Notes under the pieces: generated by a model | What the model was told of the DNA's origin: nothing | Database searches by the model: none | What the model saw: only the letters and a program-made list of their open reading frames with translations | Shown here: in pieces, positions 47,571 through 59,260 of the stretch | Numbering within the stretch: position 1 is the stretch's first letter | How the letters are laid out: each line of letters opens with the position of its first letter | NCBI RefSeq assembly: GCF_040412425.1 | Contig: NC_089767.1 | Coordinates: forward strand, 1,240,469-1,304,468 | DNA from: Macrobrachium rosenbergii | Lineage: Eukaryota; Arthropoda; Malacostraca; Decapoda; Palaemonidae | Direction: 5' to 3' | Length of the DNA: 64,000 nucleotides | Made by a program: the position numbers and the translations under genes

Positions 47571-47620
47571 ATCTGATTATTATAACTGAGAGAGAGAGAG
47601 AGATGAACGGATTTGCATGG

Positions 47621-48200
47621 TTAACCCTTAAGGGACGGGCATATATATCATGCAAACCCCCAGACCGGGCAAACTTTAAGGCTGGCCAATTTAAGAAAAA
47701 AACACATCAATGGAAAAAGGAAGATATGCAAATGCACACGGTGTAAGAAAAAAAATTCTAAAAAATTTTCCCTACCTTCCATGGGAAGTTGAAAGTGACT
47801 ATTTACAAACTTGTGTGGGGCCTCTTTTACAAAACTCAAGTAAATTTTACCAAGTTATACATGTTTTTTCTAATAATTTAATTTTTTTAATTATAATTAC
47901 AGCTCACACAATATCATAACAGATAAGAACTAAAATCAATAACATATTCTGAGTATATTTGTTGTAAAATATTTACGCAAACTTACTGAGATCGGGAAAT
48001 GCAGATTAACCCCCACCCCCATTTTTACAAGTTTCACATTTCTGCGTTTCATTTTGTTGCAGATTTTTGTGGAACACATTATTCACTTGTCTGCAGGGAA
48101 TTTTCACAAATTTGCAAATTTTTTCATAGAGCAATATTCACTATTACTGTATTTTCATTTTTTTATGATAAGTGATTTACTCATTTTCAAATGTTAATAT
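47621..48200. other. Unassigned DNA starting with a piggyBac-like TTAACCCTTAA end
   Basis: TTAACCCTTAAGGGACGGGC at 47621-47640 looks like a piggyBac-type terminus, but I find no matching inverted end. No gene is seen. Confidence 0.3.
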
Positions 48201-48204
48201 CAAT

Positions 48205-48507
48205 GTAAACACAGTAAAATATCTGTAAAATGTTTCATACAAATTAAACAAAGCTGTAATACAAATCGTAAACTTCTTAAGCTCATTCTGGGGCTCACCC
48301 TGGAATGATAGGTGGACCCCAGAATGAGAGTAACAAGTTTATGATGTCTCTCTCTCTCTAAACACAGTAAAATATCTATAAAAATGTTTACAGTAATACA
48401 AATTAAATAAATATTTAATACAAATCATAAACTATTTAAGCTCATTCTGGGGCCTGCCCCAGAATGATAGGTGGGCCCCAGAATGAGCTTAAGTGTACTG
48501 GTTGAGA

Positions 48508-48533
<26 letters not shown>
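48205..48533. repeat. Tandem duplication (about 160 bp) of a palindromic unit plus (TC)n
   Basis: Both copies (48205-48360 and 48361-48533) start ACACAGTAAAATATCT, contain a hairpin built on CTCATTCTGGGGC and GCCCCAGAATGAG, and end in a (TC)n run. In copy 2 the stem TAAGCTCATTCTGGGGC (48438-48454) has an exact complement at 48477-48493. Confidence 0.85.
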
Positions 48534-48540
<7 letters not shown>

Positions 48541-48817
48541 TAAGCGTAATGTAATATGTATTTGAAATTATATTACTGTACTGTAAGGTGTTTTTGGATG
48601 ATAGAGCATACTGTACAGTACAGTATCTGAAATATTTGCTAATTATATTTTAATTTTATTTTCCAGTCTGCTTGTATTGAAATGCAAAAACTTGTACAGT
48701 AATTATGCATGGAAAATATGAAAAAATGAATGACAAAGTAACATCACGTTTATCTATAAAACTATACTGTACAAAACAAATAAACATACGTGCATAAAAA
48801 ATCAATCTTTCTCTTAT

Positions 48818-48821
<4 letters not shown>

Positions 48822-48907
<86 letters not shown>
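48822..48907. repeat. (GA)n microsatellite
   Basis: About 43 uninterrupted GA units. Confidence 0.97.
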
Positions 48908-48909
<2 letters not shown>

Positions 48910-49347
48910 TTTAGTGTTAAGATCGGATCACAGTAACATGCTGGTGACGAGACTTCACAGCGGCTGGGAGGAGAGTAAGAATGCTGAGTGTTGCCTATGT
49001 ATGAAATTCAGATTTTAAATATCTTTACAGTGATTAGAGATGAAACATCAACAGTGATCAAATATTCTCTTGTGTACTGTTATAATGCGTGTGATAATCA
49101 TAGTCAACTACACTTGTGATAAAATACGGAAAAATAAATCTGACAAAGCAAAAAATATGGCAACACTACTTGCGTTGGTCTGTGAACTTGCTGGATTTGT
49201 TTATTTTCATGTTTTTCATGTTTACGTAAGAAACTCAGATTTTAAGTATTTTTATGGTGATTAGATGAAAACGGTATAAATGGATTCTGTAAGTGAAATA
49301 ACATGTTATAGATATTTTGCAGTGTTTTCTCAATAAATATGTATACT

Positions 49348-49348
<1 letters not shown>

Positions 49349-49378
<30 letters not shown>

Positions 49379-49423
49379 ATAGAGAGAGAGAGAGAGAGAG
49401 AGGTCTGAGAGAGAGAGAGAGAA
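49349..49423. repeat. (GA)n microsatellite, interrupted
   Basis: GA runs broken by GAAGAGA, AATAGA and GGTCTGA. Confidence 0.95.
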
Positions 49424-49649
49424 TGACGGCACAAGAATTTTTTAATAAATTTATGGGATATGGTGAGGACTAACCACAAAACAACGTAAACCAAGAACTT
49501 ACTGTAGTAAATAATTTTTTTATCATAAAAGTATTTGTATGTAATCACAAAAATATTAACATGATGTAACAAACCTCGTATTCTGTTTGGAGGTAGTACG
49601 TATCCCGTCGTTCTAAACTACCCACGTATTTTATATATGCTCTATACAG

Positions 49650-49926
49650 TACAGGCAGTCCCCGGTTATCGGCGGGGGTTCCGTTCCTGACAGCATGGTG
49701 ATAACCAAAAATTGGCACTAACTGAAAATCGGCGCTGTTCGATCCCTGGGGATCGGCGCTGCCGATAAGTGGGAATCAGTGCCAATAACTGGGGATCAGC
49801 ATCGATAATAAGGGATCGGAGCTGATAACTGGAGATTGGCGCATATCGGTGCCGAAAATCCAGTTATCGTTGTCACTAGACAAGCACCATAAAACTGGAT
49901 CGCCAATAACCAGGGAATGCCTGTAG
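49650..49926. mobile_element. MITE with CCCCGGTTAT-type inverted ends
   Basis: The left end TACAGGCAGTCCCCGGTTAT (49648-49667) faces ATAACCAGGGAATGCCTGTA (49907-49926). The interior consists of degenerate repeats of GATCGGCGCTGATAACTGG type. The flanks show GTAC / GTAC next to the ends, a possible 4-bp duplication. No coding. Similar CCCCGGTTATCGGCG units are, as far as I recall, common in decapod sequence. Confidence 0.75.
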
Positions 49927-50985
49927 TACTATGCTAAAATATGTACCTGTACAGTAATTATTTCAAAGTCATCTTTGAAAACATTAATATATGTAAAATG
50001 CATGCCTAGACGATGCAAAGTTACGTAGGCCAAAGAAAACATGCATGTCTGAATGATAAGGGATACTTAAGAATAACAGTTGTAGGCTGATGCTTAATTT
50101 TGCAACATGACTTTGAAATGATATTAGGGTAGTCTGGGATGATAGGCTGAGGTATACTTTTGTTTGAACTGTCAAGTTTGGCGATGAACTGTTAAAATGG
50201 GCAGTTATAAGTGTTTTAGGGGTGTATATAGCCTACTTAAGAGTAACCGTAGTAGGAGAGTACTGTAATGTAAGGTTACTTTGGGTGTTTTAGGATGATG
50301 GTTTGGTGTGTATTTTTTGTTGAAACATTGAATTGTTTTAGCATGATAATTTAAGGTATATTTTTGTTTGAAATATCAAATTAAGCAATGAAATGGTAAA
50401 ATAGGTAGTTATAAGCACTTTAGTTTAAGGGGTGCAAAGTACTTGGCAGTTATAAGCCAGTATTAAGCATTTTTAGATGGGATTTTTGCATTTCCACGGA
50501 TTTTGCATTTCTGCGGTAGGTTCCGGAACCCATCCCCATGTAAAAATAGGGGAGCACTGTACATGTTTCTTATAATATTTCTTTGCACTTTACCTTGCAA
50601 AATTACAATTATAACCGACACCATATCAAAAGCAACAGCAATCCCTGGGCATACATCTCCCAATCAAGTCAAGAACAATACTGATCTCCCTGAGATGCCC
50701 ACCGACTGAGCTGAGCTGTGTCTAAAGTTGCCACCAGTCGTTTATGGGCCACTGAAGTGATGGAAGCTCTTTCCTGCTCAATACAGCCAAATCATATGGA
50801 GCATAATATTAATACTCATATGAGGATTCCTGTCCATCACCCAAAACCTATTATAGGTACTCATAAGAGGATTCCCATCCATTAAGGGTTTAACAATTAA
50901 AAATGCCAATAATACAGTACATATTATGTATAGCTTTCTATCAACTACTCTCCCTTTCTATCTATCTATCTATCCATCTCTCACC
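49927..50985. other. Unassigned DNA with a MITE-like remnant
   Basis: Around 50470-50565, TTTTGCATTTCTGCGGTAGG through GGGGAGCACTGTAC resembles the end of the same type of short element as at 54168-54290. Nothing else is seen. Confidence 0.4.
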
Positions 50986-50988
50986 TCT

Positions 50989-50989
<1 letters not shown>

Positions 50990-51057
<68 letters not shown>
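50990..51057. repeat. (GA)n microsatellite
   Basis: About 33 GA units. Confidence 0.97.
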
Positions 51058-51058
<1 letters not shown>

Positions 51059-51213
51059 GAATGGGCAACATCATATATTCGACCACCAAGAGGGCAACAC
51101 TTTCTACCCTTGTGGTCAATATGTCATGGTATTTGACATATTTGACAGGTTACACCCTACCCCCTTGCCCAAGGAGACTGGGAAAAAGATGAGGGAAAAA
51201 TTTATTTAGTTAA

Positions 51214-53365
51214 CCCTTTCATATCTGTATAGTTATCACATCACTGAGGGTACATGAGCCCGATGTGTCTGGGAGCTTGATTCGACAGTGCGAAAAAATA
51301 ATTATTTCGAAAATTCAGCAAAAATAGAAATTTTATGCCAACAACGTTCATTTTGCTGTCCTTTTTTTCTAAATGTTTATATTTTATGGTGGAATAGTCA
51401 GAATAAGAGTCCCAGCCCTCTAAATACGAAAAAATGTGAGTTATTCAACGAAAAAAAAAAAAATTCTTTACTTATTTTTATATTTTTGTTCGTAACCCAA
51501 AAACTATGAAAGTCAGACGAATGAATTATTTTTTATGAGAAAGCCAATAAAATTCCCTAAATATTAACATATAAAACAATGGAAAACGAATAAGTCCAGT
51601 TGGTGAAAAAATTGATAGAAAAGATGGTGAGAAACAGAGCGCTCTGCCCAGCCTATGGTGAGAATTATCGCTAGAAAATATTTTTTTTGAAGAGCCCTAT
51701 CTCGGTTATTTTTCATAGAAATTACTTTGTAAATATACGAAAAAGTAGAGGAAAAGTTGAAGAATAAACGGAAAGTCAAGAAAAATGGCTTTGGTCACGG
51801 CAACAGTTTCATTTTGATGTTATAAATTGATCAAAACTAAAAAGTTAGTTGTCAACATTATTGTTCGTAGCTCAAAAACTATAACAGTTAGGCAAATGAA
51901 TTATTTTTTTATGAGAAAGCCAATAAAATTCCTAAATATTGACATATAAAAAACAATGGAAAACGAATAAGTCCAGTTGGTGAAAAATTGATAGAAAAGA
52001 GGGTGAGAAACAGAGCGCTCTGCCCGGCCTATGGTGAGAATTATCGCTAGAAAAATTTTTTTTGAAGAGCCCTATCTCGGTTATTTTTCATAGAAATTAC
52101 TTTGTAAATATACGAAAAAGTAGAGGAAAAGTTGAAGAATAAAGGGAAAGTCAAGAAAAATGGCTTTGGTAACGGCAACAGTTTCATTTTGACGTTATAA
52201 ATTGATCGAAACGAAAAAAAAAGTTACCATTGTCAACATTATTGTTAAGTAGCTCAAAAACTATAACAGTTAGGCGAATGAATTATGTTTTATGAGAAAG
52301 CCAAGAAAATTCTCTAAATATCGACATATAAAACAATGAAAAACGAATAAGTCCAGTTGGTGAAAAATTGATAGAAAAGTGGGTAAGAAACAGAGCGAGC
52401 TGCCAGGCATACGGTGAGAATTATCGCAAGAAATTTTTTTTGAAGAGCCCTACCTCGGATTTTTTCATAGAAATTACTTTGTAAATATACAAAAATGTAG
52501 AGGAAAGGTTGAGGAATAAAGTGAGAGTCAAGAACACTGGCTTTGGTAACAGCAAGAGTTTCATTTTGACGTTATAAGCTGTTCGAAAAGAAAAAAAAAT
52601 GTTACTGTTGTCAACATTATCGTTCGTAGCTCAAAAGCTATGACAGTTAGGTGAATGAATTATTTTTATGAGAAAGCCAACAAAATTCTCTAAATATCGA
52701 TATATATGATAATGAAAAATGAGATTCAGAGCCCTGCCTAAAATCCAGACGTCTCTTATGTGATGCACTAACACGTTTTTCCTTAGTTTTACCGTAAAAA
52801 CTTTGCGAAAGCATGTTGGAAACTGTTCTCGATTGGCGTCGCTGTATGTAAACAGCCACACGTGTTTACCCAACCTGCGTATGCATGGTCTCTGACAGAA
52901 GTGTGGCCTGCCAGGCCTGCGTGGAGTGCGATCAGCTGATGTCATTGTGAGAATTTTACTACGCCATGGATTTGCGCATGCACAGTAGAGGAACTAAAAA
53001 TTTATAGAAAATAGAGGATACGAAACAGAGTGTTTCCAATAATGTAATCCTACATTTTATAAAAAATGTAAGATACGAGAGAAAAACGTGGGTAGGATCA
53101 GCTGATTTCATTGTGACAAATTTACTATGCCAGGATTTGGATTATGCGCGAGTATACGGACCGCTTGCCTGGCGTGTCGATGCCTGAGTTACGGTCCAAG
53201 GTATGCTTTAGCCTATGGAAACCACCAACTGTTCGAAAATAAAAAAATTTACCCCTACCAGACGTGCGAAAAATGTCGGTAAATTTTCACGTAAAATTAC
53301 GTCAGTCAGAAAAGAAGGGGGTAGGGGGTTGTTGCGTAATATTACGTCAATTGGACAGGAATGGG
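51214..53365. mobile_element. TTAA-flanked piggyBac-like non-autonomous element carrying a satellite
   Basis: The left boundary TTAA (51210-51213) is followed by CCCTTTCATATCTG. The right boundary reads CAGGAATGGG then TTAA (53366-53369), so the ends are the inverted CCC-(T/A)-TTC type with TTAA duplications, as for piggyBac elements. There is no transposase. Most of the 2.15 kb is a 378-bp tandem array, and another palindromic, GC-richer part follows (52700-53360). The end match is short, so the boundaries are tentative. Confidence 0.5.
51488..52715. repeat. 378-bp tandem satellite, three units plus a partial
   Basis: Units start GTTCGTAGCTCAAAAACTAT at 51488, 51863, 52243 and 52622 (periods 375, 380, 379). 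They share GATAGAAAAGATGGTGAGAA, GAGCCCTATCTCGGTTATTT and GGCTTTGGTAACGGCAACAG. Copies differ by roughly 5-10 percent, mostly substitutions and A/T-run length. The fourth copy is cut after about 95 bp. Confidence 0.95.
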
Positions 53366-53483
53366 TTAAAATCTTACTAATTCACTATATTTTCTTCAAT
53401 GAATTGATAATTTGCTGTTTACATTAATATTAATACTTGAAAATTAGTAAATCATTTATTTATCATACAAAACAAATAAAAGA

Positions 53484-53520
53484 TAGAGAGAGAGAGAGAG
53501 ACATTATTATTATTATTATT
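53484..53520. repeat. (GA)n then (TTA)n microsatellites
   Basis: Short GA run followed by ATTATTATTATTATT. Confidence 0.9.
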
Positions 53521-54167
53521 TAATGTTATGTTATTTAATCTTATTAAACTTAATACAGTATTAATATTTGAAAATTAGTAATGTCAATCATTATTTTATC
53601 ATAAAATGTACCGTCTAAAAATGCTTATACTATCATCCTGAAATATATATCACTTTAATATAATTTCAATATTACTTTTATATAATTTTATTATAATTTC
53701 AATCACTTTAATATTTCAATGGTATCAATTCTGAGCATTGTATTTATAATAGGTGGAAAAAAACCAGTTTAAGCACCAGCTGCCAACAGGGTTTGCTATA
53801 AGGAGGTCCCTTGGGTACTATAAAAGGGTCCCTCCTGAATCTATGGAGGGGAGAAAACCAGTTTTTTGCCAGCTAAAGCTAAAAACCTGTATCTTTCCAC
53901 TTATGTTTCTCTCTGAGTTATTACAGTATTTAATCTTATTACTGTACTATTATTATAGGTACAGTATTACTATTATTATTTGAAAATTATTTGAAAATTA
54001 ATACTTAATATTACCTGTATTATTACAGGTACATTATTATTAATATTATTATACTTAATCTTATTAATCTAATATTAATATTTGAAAATTAGAAAATAAT
54101 TTTTTATCAAAAAAATTCATTTAGTCATCAGAATAACATCAAAATAACTAATTAGTGACTATTTCTT

Positions 54168-54290
54168 GACGGAAAAGTCTGTGAACTGCCAAATTTTTCG
54201 CAAATGATTTGGGGATAAGTTCCGCAGAAAAATCTGCGAATCGGTGAGTCAGCGAATTGCATGACCACGAATAGCAGGGGTTGACTGTAC
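54168..54290. mobile_element. Short MITE-like repeat (GGGGTTGACTGTAC end)
   Basis: Ends CGAATAGCAGGGGTTGACTG. A related stretch ending CGAATAAGCAGGGTCGACTG is at 54740-54835. Both hold CTGCGAA-type repeats, so they are two divergent copies of one family. Confidence 0.55.
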
Positions 54291-54739
54291 TTAGCTTCCT
54301 TCATAGTTTGGTTCTTCCATGATGACCAAATACAATCTTGGAGCAATTATATATGCACCAATTCTAGATGCACCCTTATAAAACAAAGACCAAATGAATA
54401 ATGGGAGTTGGTCTGGTGTGAGGTGCGATGCTGACACAATAATGAACAGCACAGCACAGCGCACTGTTGCTACATCTGCAGGTTGATAACAGGAATGGAA
54501 CCTAGGCACACTGCTGTAGACAAGAGAAAGAGCCCACTTGTCTTAAGTCCTATACTCTATCAGTGTCAACGTGCACTATACTGGCCAGACCAAATAGAAG
54601 AGAATTCTTTGAAATTGGTTGATCTATCTTATTGAGGCCCTCTAGGGACCATAAGAGTAACTCCTTTGAGGACGAACAGTGGCTACACTATCAAAATACA
54701 GTATTAATTAGTGAATATTACTAGATGAAAAAATCTGCG

Positions 54740-54835
54740 AAATACTGAATTTTCCACATATAATTAGAATCCACAAATAGGTGAAGCTGCAAATCCTGAA
54801 CTGCGAATAAGCAGGGTCGACTGTATAATTAAGGC
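54740..54835. mobile_element. Second copy of the short MITE-like repeat, at the LINE edge
   Basis: Ends GCAGGGTCGACTGTATAAT at 54835, exactly where the LINE homology starts, so it marks the 3' break of the LINE. Confidence 0.5.
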
Positions 54836-54839
54836 TGAT

Positions 54840-55200
54840 TCAAATTCCCTCATAGTAAAAGGAAAGCTGTACTGTTCATTCCTTGATGTTTTATAATCAA
54901 TTTCGACCTGTTCCATTACATTTCTTTGAACTGAATAGGGTCTGTCATCAGTTCTCTTTGCACATTAGCAAAATGATTAGCAAACTCAATTGCCACTGAC
55001 CATGGATCTGCTACTTCACTACCACTGATCTTGATAACTGAAGGCTGACAAGAAGTAAATCTGCCTGTTATTTTTCCAGCTCTCTTCTGAACTAAAGTCA
55101 GGGGTGTTTCTGAATTTAGTGAAGATATGAAAATTGTCCAAAACTCCTTGCATGCCTTTTTAATTTTTAAGCGGAAATGAACTCTTGCTTTTCAAAATTT
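54840..55200 (-). pseudogene. LINE linker between endonuclease and RT
   Basis: The minus strand reads FRLKIKKACKEFWTIFISSL, then TLVQKRAGKITGRF and DPWSVAIEFANHFANV, with a stop and frame change after about 100 residues. It matches the helical linker of Jockey-like LINEs, followed by SFPFTMREFESALI, the very start of the RT domain. Confidence 0.65.
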
Positions 55201-55396
55201 AACACAGTAATACATATTCATCTGCTGTATTTGGTGAAAACTGACTTCATAGTTCTATGAATTTCCTGGCACCAGGGAACTAGTAAGCAGATAAATATGC
55301 CTGAAGTCCTAGGTATTGACTGAAGACCAGCCAAAAATATAACTGTATTAAAAAAAATCAAGAGCATCATCTACACCAGGAAAGTCATCAGCTGAG

Positions 55397-55955
55397 TCAA
55401 CTATTGAGCTGTGTTCCTGGAATGATTGCCCAATTAGCTTTACCAATGTTCCTTTTAGGTAACCTTGAAGATGGAGGATTTGAAGCTACATTCATTTCTA
55501 CTGGAAAATGATTGCTGGTAAATCTATCATTTATCAATCTCCAATTAAAATCAGTAAGGCAGTTATCACTGCATGTACATAAATCAATTGCTGACAATAA
55601 CAAAGAGACATCGTAGCTCTTGAATACAGGATTTAAATTCAACAATGGGGAAGACTTCACTAGACTTTGCAAATGGATCTGCACACCTATCATTTGCAGT
55701 GTAGAATGGATACTAATAGGATTTTGTGGGGTGTCATTATGAATATACAGAGCTAAACCCCCATGTCTTCCTATATCTATGTTATACGTGGAATAATAGG
55801 CTGTATACTCTCATGGGCTGAGACATGTATTATTTCCAATTATAATCTCCTGCAAAGCTATACATACAAGAGACACTTCTGATATGAGCAGCCTTATTTT
55901 TCCCCATTTAGCTCTTACTCCCTGACAGTTCCACTGAAGAAAATTAATTAACTTT
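55397..55955 (-). pseudogene. LINE apurinic-type endonuclease
   Basis: The start block INFLQWNCQGVRAKWGKIRL (near 55950-55890) and LVCIALQEIIIG (the catalytic Glu region) are visible on the minus strand. After breaks, SAIDLCTCSDNCLTDFNWRL and FTSNHFPVEMNV (the terminal S-D/N-H block) lie in 55693-55397. The final block has Asn-His where relatives have Asp-His. This enzyme nicks target DNA to start reverse transcription. It is interrupted and inactive in this copy. Confidence 0.75.
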
Positions 55956-56171
55956 TATTTAGATTATCAGACTATTATGGAGCCCCATGTCAGTGATTTT
56001 ACTTTAGTGCCTTGCTCCTGCTATTTTTTCCAGAAGGAGACTAATTATTGGTCGCTGCCTTCCATTGTAATGTCGATGATGATGATGCTGCTCCCATGGA
56101 GGAGGAACCTGCCAGAGATGCTAAAGCCTTCCCAGTATCATGGGTGTTGGGCACCTTTGATGGCATCTTCA

Positions 56172-57528
56172 TCACGGAAATTCCTGCTCAGGAGCACAAG
56201 ATAAAGCTGCCACTGCCTGAGGTGGTGTGGTAGAGTCCAACACAACTGGTGCATCCTCTGAAGCATCAAGGGCACCATTCATGGTTGGTGTGGGCTCCAG
56301 AGAGAGAGATACACCGGATATAGGTAATGAAGCCTCCAAAAGGCCAGAGTGCCAGCTACAGCTGGAGCAGCCTCCAGGTAGATGGAGTGCCAGGCATATC
56401 TGGCATGGCCTCCAAAGAGGCATGAGCACCACAGACAACTGGCACAGCCTCTGAAGAATCAGGAACGCACAAACAACGGGCACAGCCTTCGAAGAGGCAT
56501 GAGTGCCACAAATTACTGGTGCAGCCTTCAATGAAGTAGGACTGCCAGAAATTACTAGTGCAAACTCCAAAGAGGCAGGTGTACATGTTGCCACTGATCT
56601 TCCCTTTGTATTGCCAAAGGAAGCATCTCTGGTAGCATTTATATTTCTTCTGTTAGTAGCAATGGTTGAAAAGGATATTCCTGGTCTAACATATTGGCTT
56701 AAAACATTATGTTTAGCTTCTGTATGTGTGAAGCATTTCATTACCATTAAGGTCTGTATCTCCTTTTCTATGATGTACACATCACAATTCTGTGAAGAAG
56801 ATGGATGACTGTCTCCACAAAGTAGACATTTTGCTTCCTTATAACATGCACCATGCTCTAGTTCACTACACTGAACATGTGGGGCAGGCTTGCCTTGAAG
56901 CTTCTGCCTACAAGACCCTAACATATGTCCATATTCCTTGACAATACAAACATCTTGGTCTTGAGATATACTGCTTAACCTTAAAATGCAACCATGCTGC
57001 TGTCATTAAATTAGGTAAGTGAGTTGAATTGAATGTAATATAAGTAAATGTGGACGTGGAACTAATGCTCCACTGATCTTCATTCTTTCTAATCACACAC
57101 TGATCTTTTAATTATTCTACAAGCTTCTCTTCTGAGCACGTTATCAGTTGGGGTGCAAATATCATTCCCTTGGAGTGATTCCAAAAAGCATGTGCTGCGA
57201 AGTCTATCTGAACTCCTCCGAGATGCAATAATGCTTTTAATTTTTCACTTCCGTTTGCTGACGCTGACTCTACAGTCAGTTTTCCTCAGCATTCAGATGA
57301 TATCCTAGGCTCTCAGCCACAACATTTCACAATGTCTCTGTACACATTAAAAATGTCACAATTAGAATCTTCCAGATTAAAGGTCAAATACTTATCATAA
57401 GAGGGTTCAAATATTCCTGGTCCTACTTCACATACATTTCTAGTCAATTTCATTTTGCTCTGTGCTGGAGTATAGGATTCCAGTGTAGTTGCTATGCTAG
57501 AACTGTCCTTTGCCATACCAGAAGTCAT
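56172..57528 (-). pseudogene. LINE ORF1 (gag-like) with zinc knuckle
   Basis: The start MTSGMAKDSSSIATTLESYT (57528) leads to YDKYLTFNLEDSNCDIFNVY, then, after stops, an RRM-like segment (SEKLKALLHLGGVQIDFAAH) and STFTYITFNSTHLPNL. Zinc knuckles follow: CLYCQGIWTYVRVL (shifted) and CLLCGDSHPSSSQNC (C-x2-C-x3-H-x6-C), then YIIEKEIQTLMVMKCFTHTE, the I-EKEI-L--K-EA wording of Jockey-group ORF1. The last 130 residues are degenerate repeats of Cys/Ala-rich units (see 56240-56600). It binds LINE RNA in the parent element and has at least three breaks here. Confidence 0.7.
56240..56600. repeat. Degenerate tandem repeat of about 36-45 bp in LINE ORF1 tail
   Basis: Plus-strand wording recurs: GAAGAGGCATGAGTGCCAC, AAAGAGGCATGAGCACCAC, GGCACAGCCT and GGTGCAGCCTTC, about eight units. 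Imperfect. Confidence 0.7.
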
Positions 57529-57540
57529 AGGGAGTTTAGA

Positions 57541-57959
57541 ATTTATATTTATTGAACAAATAATAGCAGATTCTCACTAGATAACAAGATGAGGTTGATG
57601 ATGGAATAAGGGACCACTAAGGATATGACAAGCAACCTTTGAAGCAACTACGGCCACTGTTAGTAATCCCAGAGGCCTCAGGTGATTGAAGACTCATCAT
57701 CAACCCTAGCTCATTTTACATGTGTAGAATTATTAATAGAAAAGGGCTCATTTTTTTCTTACCATCATTCTTCAAAAATCCCACTTTTCCTTTAATGTTG
57801 GTTTTCTAAAAAAAAATAAATAAGTATAAATATATTTTACAGAAACCACTAGGAAATGAGAACTGATAAAAACCCTATGCAGCTGATGTTTTAAAGTCAG
57901 GATTGCTAAACTATCATTTGCAACCCAAAAGATAAAAGTATCTTCAATTAAGACCTTCC
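57541..57959. other. Unassigned DNA
   Basis: Nothing recognised; possibly the 5' untranslated region of the LINE. Confidence 0.4.
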
Positions 57960-59260
57960 AGACAATGGCATTAGTTTGTTACTCTATCAAGGCAAGACTT
58001 TGTCTACCTGTTCAGAAATCTTCTTGGTCTAGGGGCTGTCCCTCAAGTGTTCTCCCTCGCAAACTAAGCCCAGTTACTTTTTTGGCCCACAAGTGGGGTA
58101 TCAGGGTGTTGATGATCTCCAGAATGGCTGGTGACGGCATCTTCAGCCCATTAACTTTTCACGAACCTTAAATAACTCCTCAATCTGTTCCAGTGCTATT
58201 TAAAAGACCACCAGTGTGCCTACCATGGTAATGATTCCAAGAATTCATTCCCTTTTACAATCATTCCTCCAGTTTCCAGCCCTTCCTCCCTAAAAAAAGT
58301 TGATGCTAAACATTTAGCTGATTTCAGCTATGATCCCTTTAGCTGCAGCTAAACAAGAGGCTGTCAACCTCAAGTCACCTAAACAGTTCCATTCTCCCAA
58401 GAAGCCCAGGCAGGACTACATGGGGGGGAAAGATTGAAAGAAGCTAGTCACAGAAATTGTCCCACACGCATGTAGTTGCAGACCAGGTGCTTTAAAAAAG
58501 GGTTGGGATATCCACATGCCAGACTTACCAGCATCAGGCTGATGGTCCAGAAAAGAGAGAGCTGCATATCAATCACCTGGAGTTGAAGGCAGTATTCCTT
58601 GCCCTTGACGTTTTCTCCCATTACCTCTCCAACCAAGTCATGGGGATTATGTCAGGTAACTTCACTAAGGTAACGTATCTGTTACAAGAAAGGAAAAAAG
58701 TCACAAGCAATGTGTCATCTGGCTGGTTCTCAGGTTTGTTTACTGAAAACAAAATGTATAGGCTGATCTATTTGGCAGGAGAACTCAAATTCTCCCAGCT
58801 AAGTTGTCTCTCCAACAAGATCTGCAAGAGGTTGAGAAGTTGTGGGGATTTCCTCTAAAGGATCAATTTGCAACCCACCAAAGCAACATCCTACCCTTCC
58901 CCTGATAGGACTGGTCTTAGATAAGACCTGCAACTCAAACAATACAACAAATCTGGTGGCTGTTCTAAAATCCCTTCCAAACTGGGAGAAGCTACTTCAC
59001 CATCCTCACTTCCATCACTTCCACCAAACCTGGGGTTCCTTAAATTACACGCCTGGAGTCTATCAAGTGATGCCTAATTAGGAAAGGCTTTTCAGTCAAA
59101 GGAGCTGAGGTCATCAATAATTTGCATAAAATGTCCACGTCACAGCTAAACCAGTCAAACTGCTGAGTATTCTGTAGTTGGTGTAGTAGGAGAATAAAAC
59201 AAACCATCTTTTTAAGAAAATAATCAAACCAAAAAAAGCCTTTACACAAAAACAAAAATT
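57960..59260 (+). pseudogene. DIRS element relic: end of RT, RNase H, start of recombinase
   Basis: Plus strand, opposite in orientation to the other two DIRS copies. RT end: LSPVTFLAHKWGIRVL, then WLVTASSAH in another frame (58060-58150). RNase H: LKAVFLALDVFSHYLSNQV, GIMSGNFTKVTYL and LIYLAGELK (58580-58780). After a gap, recombinase N-terminal wording: RKGFSVKGAEVINNLHKMST and SQLNQSN (59080-59160). Each block lies in a different frame and has stops. The YLDD box is not recoverable. ICR and ITRs were not found. Confidence 0.65.

Larger units (their letters stand above)
54836..57540 (-). mobile_element. Jockey-like LINE, truncated before RT, inside the candidate intron
   Basis: Minus-strand order: ORF1 (57528 to about 56180), endonuclease (55955-55397), then the linker that precedes RT (55200-54840). 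The RT itself is absent; homology ends where a short MITE-like repeat begins. This is unusual for LINEs, which normally lose the 5' end, and here the 5' end is what remains. Confidence 0.75.

Noticed and set aside
47618..47645. TTAACCCTTAAGGG as a piggyBac end
   Set aside because: No partner inverted end with TTAA found nearby; kept only as a note.
50903..51136. Frame with a poly(Arg-Glu) stretch
   Set aside because: Translation of (GA)n; also 49235-49572.
56227..56808. Plus-strand frames opposite LINE ORF1
   Set aside because: Antisense to the zinc-knuckle protein; low-complexity repeats.
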